A program made the position numbers and the translations under genes. From Bacillota bacterium (GTDB lineage Bacteria > Bacillota > Dethiobacteria > Dethiobacterales > Dethiobacteraceae): a stretch of 6,508 nt of DNA. Positions 1 through 6,292 of this stretch are shown here, piece after piece. The notes below the pieces were generated by a model. That model saw only the letters and a program-made list of their open reading frames with translations. It had not been told where the DNA came from and searched no databases. The first letter of the stretch is position 1, and each line of letters begins with the position of its first letter. Location of the stretch: contig JAAZJT010000141.1 in assembly GCA_012800215.1 (NCBI GenBank), positions 1 to 6,508 of the forward strand, written 5' to 3'.

Positions 1-40
1 CCCTCACCGGCTGCACATTCCGCAATATCATGAAATTTCG

Positions 41-136
41 ACCCCATTTTAGTTCTCAAGCATGCCTAACCATTGTTTTCAACTTTGTGCTATACTGATC
101 TGGAAAAAGCAAATTCCTATCCAAGGAAAATGGGGA
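41..136. repeat. 9-10 bp inverted repeat flanking a promoter-like site
   Basis: The arm CCCCATTTT at 42-50 is the exact reverse complement of AAAATGGGG at 127-135. The arms are 76 bases apart and flank the extended -10 motif and the start region of the BTAD gene. Such spaced copies can be insertion-sequence sub-terminal repeats or operator half-sites, but nine bases can also pair by chance. No transposase is visible in the window. Confidence 0.3.
88..96 (+). promoter_or_regulatory. Candidate extended -10 promoter for the BTAD regulator
   Basis: TGCTATACT is a TG-n-TATACT extended -10, matching the -10 consensus in 5 of 6 positions. No good -35 box stands 16-18 bases upstream, which fits an extended -10 promoter. 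Transcription would start near 103 and leave a leader of about 35 bases before the TTG at 138. The last base of the motif is the T of the in-frame stop codon TGA (96-98). Confidence 0.35.
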
Positions 137-137
137 C

Positions 138-1511
138 TTGCCGGCAGGAAAGGACTTGCTTGAAAAGACGATTGATCAGGTGCAGGGGAAATCGGAGTTT
201 CTGCTGGTTGTGGCCCAGTTCTTTCTTTCACTGGCCTATATGCGGCTGAATCAGCTTGAGCAGGCGCGGGAAACAATCACAGCAGCCTTGGATTTAGCTC
301 AAAAGATCGGTATCAAGTACATGATTTCCAAATGCAGTGCTTTATTGTCCGGTATATTGTTGATACTGGGAGAGAAGAAGATGGCTTTGCATTATGCAGA
401 GCAGTGCTTGAAAATGGCAGCAGCAGAACAGTATTTGCAGATGTTTGTCACGTATAGGGAGTTTTTGCCCTGTGTCAGGATCGGATTGGAAAATAATATT
501 GTCCCCGCCTTTATTGATGAAATTGTATCTCGATTGGGCGACAAGGCCGTCCCCATTCTGCTTGACCTGGTTAAAAGTGCTGGAACCGGGACTCGCATAA
601 GGGCATCAGATTTGCTGCTAAGACTTGGGGGCGATGGGCTGCTAAGGGAAATCGAGTTAATGTTTTATGATCCTGATCTGGAAGTGAAAAAGCATGGCCA
701 GGAGATTTTCAGGCAGAGCTGTCAGCAAAAGGCTGGTGAGGCCAGGGATGGTATTAATCCTGATAGCCGGCCGCGTCTATTTGTCTGCTGTTTTGGGGAT
801 TTTGAAGTTTACCCCGGGGATGACTGGCTGTCACCCTTAAAATGGCGAACAGCTAAAGCCAGAGAGATGTTTGCATTTCTTATACATAATCGTGGTCACT
901 ATGTAAGCAGGGAAAATATTTTGGCCTATCTCTGGCCTGATCTTGGTCCTGATCAAGCTTCCACGCTCTTTCATACCAACCTCTTTCATGTCCGCAAGAT
1001 GCTGACAGGCTGCGGGATAGAAAATGGGGTAGTTTTTACTCCCCGCGGTTATCAGCTTGATTTGGACTATCTTTCCTGTGATGCAGTTATTTTTGACCAT
1101 TTAATAAATGAACTCAGCCGGGGAAGTTCTGATGAAATTGGGCTGAAACAGGCCGTTTCCCTGTACCGGGGAGCCTATCTTAAGGACTGGGATTGGGCGG
1201 ATACTGCCCGCCAGAGCTATGAAGATTTATATGTATCAGCCCTGGAGGATCTTGCTCAACACTATTTCCAGCTTGGAGAATATAAAATGGTGGAGTTATA
1301 CCTGAAAACGCTGCTATTGACCAACCCCTTTCTCGAGTCTGCCCACCAGCTTTTGATGAAAAGCTACGCCAGGATGGGAAACAGGGTGGCAATCGAGCGC
1401 CAGTATGTGACCTTATGCCGCCTTTTGCGAGAAGAGCTGGGAGTGGAGCCAGGTATACAAACAGAGGATTTGTATTATGAGCTTTGCGGTGATTTAAGCG
1501 GCAAAGTATAG
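138..1511 (+). CDS. BTAD/winged-helix transcriptional activator, lacking the N-terminal ATPase half
   Basis: Probable DNA-binding transcriptional activator of the SARP/BTAD class fused to a MalT-like helical repeat region. Residues 1-110 read as TPR helices (for example AYMRLNQLEQARETI near 33-47). Residues about 115-195 resemble HEAT repeats (DKAVPILLDLVKS, DPDLEVKKHGQEI). Residues 212-308 form an OmpR-type winged helix with the hallmark RTAKAREMFAFLI and the wing FTPRGYQLDLD. Residues 315-452 form the BTAD domain, with LYRGAYLKDWDWAD and the ending REELGVEPG. Full-length relatives usually carry an AAA/STAND ATPase before the TPRs and run to 900 residues or more; here that half is absent. 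The frame is closed by TGA at 96-98 and the first usable start is TTG at 138, ten bases after AAGGA (123-127), which is weak. It is either a short stand-alone regulator or a 5'-truncated remnant; its ligand and targets are unknown. It ends before a strong terminator. Confidence 0.75.
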   Translation: MPAGKDLLEKTIDQVQGKSEFLLVVAQFFLSLAYMRLNQLEQARETITAALDLAQKIGIKYMISKCSALLSGILLILGEKKMALHYAEQCLKMAAAEQYLQMFVTYREFLPCVRIGLENNIVPAFIDEIVSRLGDKAVPILLDLVKSAGTGTRIRASDLLLRLGGDGLLREIELMFYDPDLEVKKHGQEIFRQSCQQKAGEARDGINPDSRPRLFVCCFGDFEVYPGDDWLSPLKWRTAKAREMFAFLIHNRGHYVSRENILAYLWPDLGPDQASTLFHTNLFHVRKMLTGCGIENGVVFTPRGYQLDLDYLSCDAVIFDHLINELSRGSSDEIGLKQAVSLYRGAYLKDWDWADTARQSYEDLYVSALEDLAQHYFQLGEYKMVELYLKTLLLTNPFLESAHQLLMKSYARMGNRVAIERQYVTLCRLLREELGVEPGIQTEDLYYELCGDLSGKV

Positions 1512-1580
1512 ACGTATGCGGAAGAGATCAGGTAAAAAGGATGTAGTATGGAGAAATAGTTGAATATAGCAATGAGAAGA

Positions 1581-1625
1581 AGCTGTCCTTAGAGCCCCAG
1601 AGATGGGCAAAAGGGCAGCTTTTTT
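1581..1625 (+). terminator. Rho-independent terminator after the BTAD gene
   Basis: AGCTGTCCTT (1581-1590) pairs with AAGGGCAGCT (1611-1620), ten pairs with one G-T wobble. Inside it GCCC (1594-1597) pairs with GGGC (1605-1608) around a seven-base loop. The stem runs straight into TTTTTT (1620-1625). It lies 69 bases after the stop at 1509-1511 and insulates the oxidoreductase unit from the regulator. Confidence 0.85.
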
Positions 1626-1658
1626 GTCGGTGTTTAGTGTTTGTTTAGAGGCAGGTTC

Positions 1659-1664
1659 TACAAT
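1659..1664 (+). promoter_or_regulatory. Candidate -10 box for the oxidoreductase unit
   Basis: TACAAT matches the -10 consensus in 5 of 6 positions. It lies after the terminator and about 50 bases before the start codon at 1713, where a promoter is needed. No convincing -35 box is found 16-18 bases upstream, so the call rests on position and the -10 alone and may need an activator. Confidence 0.3.
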
Positions 1665-1712
1665 AAATCTGCAGACTGGGAAAAGATCTGAAATAAGGAT
1701 AGGAGGTATCTT

Positions 1713-3212
1713 ATGTCAGATTACGATGTTATTGTCATTGGTGCTGGATGCGGCGGGCTTTCAGCAGGGGCGCTCCTGGCCAGGCAGGGCAGAAAAGTGC
1801 TGGTGCTTGAACAGAGTGAAAGAGTGGGGGGTTGTTGTTCTACCTTTGAAAGGGATGGATACTCATTTGATCTGGGTGCTACTATTCTGGAGATGACACC
1901 TATTTTAGATAAGCTTTTTCAGAAGCTTGGAAGCTCGTTGGACAAGGAGCTTTCTTTGGTCAGCTGTGACCCGGTTTATAGTCTTATTACCCATGATGGA
2001 TCACGTTTCTCATATCCTGTGTCCAGTGAGGGGACAGCGCGGGTGATTGCCGGGATTGATCCTGAGGATGGCAAAAGTTGGACCAGGTATTCCAGGGATT
2101 TCGAAGAATTTGTAAACTATCTGGTTGATGATTTTCTTACCAAACCTGCCAACACTATTTTTGATATGATGCGGTCTCTGAGGAAGCTGCCGCATCCCTT
2201 CAAATACGCGCCTTTTTTCATGGGCAGTTACCAGGATGTTATTTTTAAATATTTTAAGAACCAAACCATTCGGGAATCGATGTCCTTTCAATCGTTTTAT
2301 GCCGGCAATCCTCCCGAACTCTGCGGCGGGCATTTCTCACTGCTCCCTTATTCAGAGCACCAGGGGGTTTATTATCCCAAGGGGGGCATGATCGAGCTTC
2401 CCAGGGCGATACAGCGCTGCGGGGAGCGGCTTGGGATGGAGACCCGCTTAAATACCAGGGTGAAAAAAATCATGGTGCACAAGAAGAAAACGACCGGGGT
2501 GGTTCTGGCTGACGGTACGGAAATTAGCTCCGATATAGTGGTTTCCAACATCAATGCTAAAACCCTCTACCTCAATATGATCGGGGAAGAAAAGCTGCCC
2601 CGGATAGTGCGCCGGGGCATCAAAAGCTATGATTTGTCATTATCACATCCGATGATTTACCTGGGGGTAAATTACCGCCCGCCTATTGAGGCGCATCATG
2701 CACTGATTACGCGTCCGACCTCAGAGATAAATGATTACTGGTGGAACAAATATAAGCAGGGTATATTCCCTGATGAACAGTTTGGAATTGTCTGCTGTCC
2801 AACCCTTTCTGACCCGAGCCTGGCGCCCGAAGGGCATCATATTTTGCTGCTGACCTTAGCCCCCGGACCCTACGAGTTACGGGGTTCGGATTGGGATACC
2901 GAAAAGCAAGGCATAATGGAGCGGGTAATAGATTACTATTCAAAGAACTTCATTCCAGGGCTGGCTGAGCATGTCGAAGTAGCAGCCTTCAGCACGCCGG
3001 TGGATTTCGAAAGGAGGTTGCTCAGTCCGGGCGGAGCCATTTACGCCCTTGCCCAGGACATGCCTCAGACTACCTGCTTCCGACCGGCAGCCAAATCCAA
3101 ATGCCTTGATGGCCTGTATCTAACCGGAGCCAGCACCCATCCGGGAGGCGGAGTAGCGACTGTTATAGCATCCGGCCTCATCGCCGCTGACTTAATTGAG
3201 AAGTATGAATAA
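1713..3212 (+). CDS. CrtI/phytoene desaturase-family FAD-dependent oxidoreductase
   Basis: A 499-residue flavoprotein of the phytoene desaturase / carotenoid isomerase / retinol saturase superfamily (COG1233 type). These enzymes oxidise or isomerise polyene or other hydrophobic substrates using FAD. Residues 4-33 form the dinucleotide-binding Rossmann fold, with VIGAGCGGLSAG and an acidic end at VLVLEQ. It is followed by the family motif GGCCSTFERDGYSFDLGAT (about 39-57). The substrate region includes YYPKGGMIELPRAI, and VVSNINAKT precedes the last part. The C-terminal FAD motif GLYLTGASTHPGGGV spans about 467-481. Length is normal for the family and both ends are intact. The start is certain: AGGAGG (1701-1706) stands six bases before ATG. 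It is the first gene of a unit with the small membrane protein downstream. No phytoene synthase or other carotenoid gene is in the window, so the substrate cannot be named. Confidence 0.9.
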   Translation: MSDYDVIVIGAGCGGLSAGALLARQGRKVLVLEQSERVGGCCSTFERDGYSFDLGATILEMTPILDKLFQKLGSSLDKELSLVSCDPVYSLITHDGSRFSYPVSSEGTARVIAGIDPEDGKSWTRYSRDFEEFVNYLVDDFLTKPANTIFDMMRSLRKLPHPFKYAPFFMGSYQDVIFKYFKNQTIRESMSFQSFYAGNPPELCGGHFSLLPYSEHQGVYYPKGGMIELPRAIQRCGERLGMETRLNTRVKKIMVHKKKTTGVVLADGTEISSDIVVSNINAKTLYLNMIGEEKLPRIVRRGIKSYDLSLSHPMIYLGVNYRPPIEAHHALITRPTSEINDYWWNKYKQGIFPDEQFGIVCCPTLSDPSLAPEGHHILLLTLAPGPYELRGSDWDTEKQGIMERVIDYYSKNFIPGLAEHVEVAAFSTPVDFERRLLSPGGAIYALAQDMPQTTCFRPAAKSKCLDGLYLTGASTHPGGGVATVIASGLIAADLIEKYE

Positions 3213-3233
3213 GGTGCTTAAGGAGGGTAATAT

Positions 3234-3398
3234 ATGACAGTTATAAACTACTTGCTTGATCATATCTGGCTGCTAATTATCAGCCTCATTATCCTATGGA
3301 TCATCATTAAACAACTCACCCTGACTCCTTCCCAGCGAAGGTTCAAAAAAAACATCCGCCGCCAGATCCCCTACCTCATCTCCCGCTACTTCACCTAA
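3234..3398 (+). CDS. Small single-pass membrane protein, 54 residues
   Basis: A short gene with a very strong ribosome binding site, AAGGAGGG (3220-3227), six bases before ATG. It begins 21 bases after the stop of the oxidoreductase, so the two are very probably co-transcribed. The protein starts MTVINYLLDHIWLL and has one hydrophobic helix at about residues 5-25, rich in Ile and Leu. A short linker (KQLTLTPSQ) follows, then a strongly basic tail with RRFKKN and RRQ, ending SRYFT. By the positive-inside rule the N-terminus would face outside and the tail the cytoplasm. I recognise no family. The context suggests an anchor or partner for the oxidoreductase at the membrane, where hydrophobic substrates would be; this is inference. 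Confidence 0.7.
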   Translation: MTVINYLLDHIWLLIISLIILWIIIKQLTLTPSQRRFKKNIRRQIPYLISRYFT

Positions 3399-3416
3399 TA
3401 AGTTCGGGGTCTTGAT

Positions 3417-3476
3417 ATGCTCCTCTTTCCGGTAGTAAGGTTTTATAATTTAACCTGTCTACCTTTAGGGGAGCAT
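3417..3476. repeat. 60-nt nested palindrome able to fold into one long hairpin
   Basis: Three stems stack in register. ATGCTCCTCT (3417-3426) pairs with AGGGGAGCAT (3467-3476), ten pairs with one G-T. GGTAG (3431-3435) pairs with CTACC (3459-3463). AGGTT (3438-3442) pairs with AACCT (3452-3456) around a nine-base AT loop. No T-tract follows, so it is not a standard terminator. A competing fold exists: GGGGA (3468-3472) can instead pair with TCCCC (3482-3486). It could protect the 3' end of the upstream mRNA, be a structured RNA, or be a small dispersed palindromic element. Confidence 0.6.
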
Positions 3477-3620
3477 CACTGTCCCCCGGACCTATTTCCA
3501 TTTTTGTGGATGAATTTGCTCAAATTTGAAGGATATTTATACTTAATGTTGAATTTATATAAACTGGAAGTTTTGTATGGGGATTTACCGGGTATCTTAT
3601 TATGTTTCTTAAGCTTATTA

Positions 3621-3650
3621 TTGACAATATAGCTGCAGTATAGAAGTATT
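3621..3650 (+). promoter_or_regulatory. Candidate promoter of the M14 peptidase gene
   Basis: A perfect -35 box TTGACA lies at 3621-3626. At the expected distance of 17-18 bases only weak -10 sequences occur (AAGTAT at 3644-3649, AGTATT at 3645-3650). A better TATA-like stretch lies slightly farther on, at 3647-3656. The site is 50-80 bases before the gene start, a suitable place. Confidence 0.4.
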
Positions 3651-3701
3651 TATATATTTTGTTAGTTAATATTAATAATGTATAACTCTGGGGGCAAGTC
3701 T

Positions 3702-5084
3702 ATGAAGTTTAAAATACTATTATCAGTTCTGTTAATTAATCTAGTATTAGTAAGCAGCGTAAGTGCAGCTGAACTGCCGTATACTTATGAGCAATTAAGC
3801 AGTGATATAATCGCCGTTTCACAGCTTGCCAATGTAGAAACTTTTTCTATCGGGCAATCTGAATATGGCAGAGAGATTTATGCCATTAAAATTGGTAAAG
3901 GTGAATTAAGTACAATTATTATTGGTACTGCTCACGCCAGAGAATGGATTAACTCTGCCTTAATAATGGACATGGCGAAATTATACGCTGATGTCTATAA
4001 CAACTATGGCTATGAAGGTAATTATTATGTTCGGGACGTTTTAGATAAATGCAGTATAGTATTTATCCCCATGCAAAACCCTGATGGTGCAGCCCTACAG
4101 GAACAGGGCTTATCAGCATTTACCCCCGAACAGCAGGAAGAAATTAAAAAAATAGGCTGCGATCATAAATTTAAACAGTGGAAAGCTAATGCTAAAGGAG
4201 TAGACCTAAACCATCAATATAATGCAGGTTGGGAACAGGTTCGAAATAATCAGCCTTACCCCAGCTACCATAACCATAAAGGTTATGCACCTGAACAAGC
4301 ATCCGAGGTTAAAGCAACAGTTGAGTACATCAGAAGCAAGCCCGATAGTATCAAAGCATTAATTTCCTATCATTCTTCGGGAAATGTGATTTATTGGACC
4401 AGCCTCAATCCCGATATAGATAGAGATGCACGATTCGCTCAGAAAATACGTAACGCTACAGGATACTTTTTAATTAACAATGATTGGATACCTAATGCTG
4501 GATTATCTCCCTGGTTTCGCAAGGAAATTGGTGGGATGGCCTTAACCATAGAAACAGGCACTTTCAATGGTGAAAACGAAGTAAGATACAGTGATTGGCC
4601 TAAGATATGGAATCAAAATAAAATGGTAGGGTTAATTACGGCGTCCGAAGTTTATCAAAATTGGTTTAATAGCGAAGAACGGCAAATCAAGATAGATGAA
4701 CTTTCAGGGAATATAAACCAGTATAAACAAGAGATTCATGATATTGATAAAGCATTAGACGATATACGACATCTTAAACAAATCAATGGAGACAATGAGC
4801 TTACAATTATCATTGATAATAAGATAATTGAACTTAATAATCCTCTTATTGCTAAAAACGGACTATCGTATATAAGCTGCAAAGACTTAAGCAAACTAAT
4901 CGAAATTAACGAAACACCTAGCCGCTCAAGGACTTATAGCAATGAGATTTTCGAAAATGGGCAAATATATATTCCCATAAGGCAGATGGCTGATACTTAC
5001 GAAATCCAATGGGCTAATGATAGCAAAACAGTTTTATTGTATTCGAAACTGCAGACAGACGAAACAAGTTCTGAAGAAGATTAA
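3702..5084 (+). CDS. Exported M14 zinc carboxypeptidase, possibly a peptidoglycan peptide hydrolase
   Basis: A 460-residue secreted peptidase. Start 3702 is chosen because GGGGG (3690-3694) stands seven bases before it and the protein then opens with a typical Sec signal peptide (basic MKFK, hydrophobic core, VSSVSA, cleavage near residue 22). An in-frame ATG at 3678 lacks a ribosome binding site. The M14 zinc ligands are visible: H78 and E81 in GTAHAREW, and H224 in ISYHSSGN. The catalytic glutamate is E284 in LTIETGTF. NPDG (126-129) is a family motif. In GVDLNHQYN (166-174) His171 stands where carboxypeptidase A-type enzymes have the substrate-binding Arg; from memory, the gamma-D-glutamyl-diaminopimelate peptidase branch also lacks that Arg. 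Residues about 325-362 look like a coiled coil. Residues about 366-448 resemble one degenerate copper-amine-oxidase N-terminal-like domain (IYIPIRQMADTYEIQW). The substrate is probably a cell-wall peptide, which is inference. Confidence 0.85.
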   Translation: MKFKILLSVLLINLVLVSSVSAAELPYTYEQLSSDIIAVSQLANVETFSIGQSEYGREIYAIKIGKGELSTIIIGTAHAREWINSALIMDMAKLYADVYNNYGYEGNYYVRDVLDKCSIVFIPMQNPDGAALQEQGLSAFTPEQQEEIKKIGCDHKFKQWKANAKGVDLNHQYNAGWEQVRNNQPYPSYHNHKGYAPEQASEVKATVEYIRSKPDSIKALISYHSSGNVIYWTSLNPDIDRDARFAQKIRNATGYFLINNDWIPNAGLSPWFRKEIGGMALTIETGTFNGENEVRYSDWPKIWNQNKMVGLITASEVYQNWFNSEERQIKIDELSGNINQYKQEIHDIDKALDDIRHLKQINGDNELTIIIDNKIIELNNPLIAKNGLSYISCKDLSKLIEINETPSRSRTYSNEIFENGQIYIPIRQMADTYEIQWANDSKTVLLYSKLQTDETSSEED

Positions 5085-5186
5085 GAGCCTGAAAAGTGAG
5101 GTGAAAAATTAGAAATCCGATTTTATTGGCTTTCATGCTATCTTACTTAAGGTACGCCATGTGGACGGAAAACTGGTGTCTAGAGG

Positions 5187-5207
5187 TGCAAAAACAGGAT
5201 TTTTGCA
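5187..5207. repeat. Perfect 8-bp inverted repeat upstream of the copper-amine-oxidase-like gene
   Basis: TGCAAAAA (5187-5194) and TTTTTGCA (5200-5207) are perfect inverted repeats around the five-base centre CAGGA. It lies 20 bases before the ribosome binding site of the next gene. No T-tract follows, so it is not a clear terminator; an operator or a leader hairpin is possible. The rest of the spacer 5085-5226 shows no clear promoter or gene. Confidence 0.45.
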
Positions 5208-5247
5208 GTGATATCAAACTCATATTTTGGAGGGGGATTCATTGATT

Positions 5248-6054
5248 ATGCGTAAGTTTAAAGTTATTTGTATTGTTGCTATTTTAACGGTTTTTTTAAT
5301 GCCACTTACTAGCCTGGCAGCTAATGCTCCCAAAGTAATTATGGACGGTAAAACACTTAGTTTTGACACCCCACCGTTCGTTGAAAACGGCTACACATTT
5401 GTACCGCTTAGGGCTATCTTTGAAGCTTTGGGAGCTCAAGTTTATTGGAATAATACAACAAAAACTGTTACTGCTAAGAATAGTTCAACTGAAATCGTTC
5501 TCACGATTGGCAAGTCGACTGCTATGGTCAATGGTAAAAGCATCAAACTGGATGCACCTGGAAAAGCAGTATCTAGCCGGACGTTTGTACCATTACGTTT
5601 TGTAAGTGAATCAATGGGTATGAAGGTAAATTGGGATGGCAGCACCCAGACTATCACCATTAATTCCAGCACATCAGCATCAGCCGTAAATCAATCTACA
5701 TCTTCACCAGCTATAACTCCGGAAGAAGCAATTAAAATTGTAAAAAATAGATTTGAGTCAATAGGAGTAACAATAGCTCTCGACGAGTATAACTTGGGTT
5801 CAGAGTTGTCATATGATACTGATCGATTCCCTGATATCATAGTTGACGGAGTGGTTTATTACTGCATAGCATTCGATGAGTATGGTGGTGACTGGGGCGG
5901 ATTTTCGGTGTATGCAGTAAATTCGCTTACAGGAGACATATTCGATGTATTAGAGTTGTATGATCCTAAAAGATATGATCCTATAAGATATGAATTGGCT
6001 GAAAATATTACCGATATTGAAGCATTTAAAAAAGCAGTTCTAGGTACTCCATAA
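5248..6054 (+). CDS. Exported protein with two copper-amine-oxidase-like domains and a PepSY-like C-terminus
   Basis: A 268-residue secreted protein of unknown function. Residues 1-25 form a Sec signal peptide (MRKFK, hydrophobic core, cleavage near LTSLAA). Two tandem copper-amine-oxidase N-terminal-like domains follow at about 29-77 and 84-139. They show the repeated signature FVPLR, then an acidic or polar helix, then V-x-W and TVTA or TITI (51-76 and 113-138). Despite the domain name, copper binding is not implied. A Ser/Thr-rich linker (140-155) leads to a C-terminal domain (157-235) with ITPEEAIKIVKNRF, YYCIAFDEY and VYAVNSLTGDIFDV, which resembles a PepSY fold. The start is uncertain: GGAGGGGG (5229-5236) is 11 bases before ATG 5248 but only five before an in-frame TTG at 5242, which would add two residues. 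It shares its domain type with the peptidase upstream and could bind cell-wall material. Confidence 0.8.
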   Translation: MRKFKVICIVAILTVFLMPLTSLAANAPKVIMDGKTLSFDTPPFVENGYTFVPLRAIFEALGAQVYWNNTTKTVTAKNSSTEIVLTIGKSTAMVNGKSIKLDAPGKAVSSRTFVPLRFVSESMGMKVNWDGSTQTITINSSTSASAVNQSTSSPAITPEEAIKIVKNRFESIGVTIALDEYNLGSELSYDTDRFPDIIVDGVVYYCIAFDEYGGDWGGFSVYAVNSLTGDIFDVLELYDPKRYDPIRYELAENITDIEAFKKAVLGTP

Positions 6055-6107
6055 ATCTTAATTGTCGGCAAGGATTATCCATTTGTAAACGTACCTTTCA
6101 GGATAGT

Positions 6108-6121
6108 ATGAATCGATTCAT
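6108..6121. promoter_or_regulatory. 14-bp perfect palindrome, operator-like
   Basis: ATGAATCGATTCAT is a perfect palindrome of seven bases per arm with no spacer. Its first three bases are the start codon of the possible 56-residue ORF. It has the size and symmetry of a site for a dimeric repressor, but no regulator can be assigned. Confidence 0.35.
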
Positions 6122-6278
6122 TAATACCATGGCGTACTATATTACTATTGACGATCAGCTTCAAAATAGAAGAATATTATTTTCCGATTTCGTAGAAGGC
6201 CTTAAAAGATTTGTTAAGGCCTTGCTAAAAAAGTCCCATAGCCAAATGCAAAATGCAATAAAAATAGGGTTTATATAA
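6108..6278 (+). CDS. Possible small protein, 56 residues, function unknown
   Basis: An ORF beginning MNRFINTMAYYITIDDQLQN and ending IKIGFI. AGGA (6100-6103) lies only four bases before the ATG, a weak and close ribosome binding site. The same frame is open back to 6030 without another start, so it could also be the tail of a decayed gene. The C-terminal half is basic and amphipathic (GLKRFVKALLKKSHSQ). There is no signal peptide or membrane helix. The ORF begins on a 14-bp palindrome and contains a perfect stem-loop, both of which argue that some of the sequence serves another role. I recognise no family. Confidence 0.3.
   Translation: MNRFINTMAYYITIDDQLQNRRILFSDFVEGLKRFVKALLKKSHSQMQNAIKIGFI
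6196..6223. repeat. Perfect 10-bp stem-loop
   Basis: AAGGCCTTAA (6196-6205) and TTAAGGCCTT (6214-6223) are perfect inverted repeats around the eight-base loop AAGATTTG. It is the first stable hairpin after the stop at 6054. No T-tract follows on either strand, so it is at best an atypical terminator or an mRNA 3'-end stabiliser. Each arm also contains the palindrome AAGGCCTT. Confidence 0.55.
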
Positions 6279-6292
6279 AAGAGTAATTTGTT

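Larger units (their letters stand above)
3399..3701. other. Non-coding spacer between the oxidoreductase unit and the M14 peptidase gene
   Basis: About 300 bases with no convincing gene on either strand. It holds the 60-nt palindrome at 3417-3476 and, near its right end, a consensus -35 box. Between 3490 and 3620 I see nothing but AT-rich sequence. Base composition becomes visibly more AT-rich across the spacer and stays so through the genes to its right. No terminator with a T-tract was found after the small membrane protein gene. Confidence 0.6.

Noticed and set aside
130..132. ATG at 130 as the start of the BTAD regulator
   Set aside because: It is out of frame with the protein; its own frame stops at a TGA before 250.
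837..1100. Antisense ORFs, of which this is one example (others at 79-276, 392-598, 2010-2333, 2707-2943, 5442-5672)
   Set aside because: They lie opposite well-supported coding regions, lack convincing ribosome binding sites and show no recognisable protein motifs.
1603..1896. 97-codon ORF on the + strand
   Set aside because: It begins inside the terminator and overlaps the start of the oxidoreductase in another frame, which has much better support.
3417..3632. 71-codon ORF on the + strand in the spacer
   Set aside because: It begins exactly on the first arm of the palindrome, has only a weak GGGG before it, and encodes a low-complexity hydrophobic sequence typical of AT-rich non-coding DNA.
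3678..3701. Upstream ATG adding eight residues to the M14 peptidase
   Set aside because: No ribosome binding site precedes it, and the added residues would place polar sequence before a normal signal peptide.
5085..5226. Possible peptide-coding remnant in the spacer between the exported-protein genes
   Set aside because: Short open stretches exist in two frames but no start with a ribosome binding site and no recognisable motif.
5363..5605. 80-codon ORF on the + strand inside the copper-amine-oxidase-like gene
   Set aside because: It is a frame shadow; the other frame has a signal peptide and clear domain repeats.
5959..5988. Two tandem 15-base units differing at one position (TATGATCCTA, A or T, AAGA)
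   Set aside because: It lies in frame inside the gene, giving YDPKR and YDPIR, and with two copies is an ordinary local duplication.
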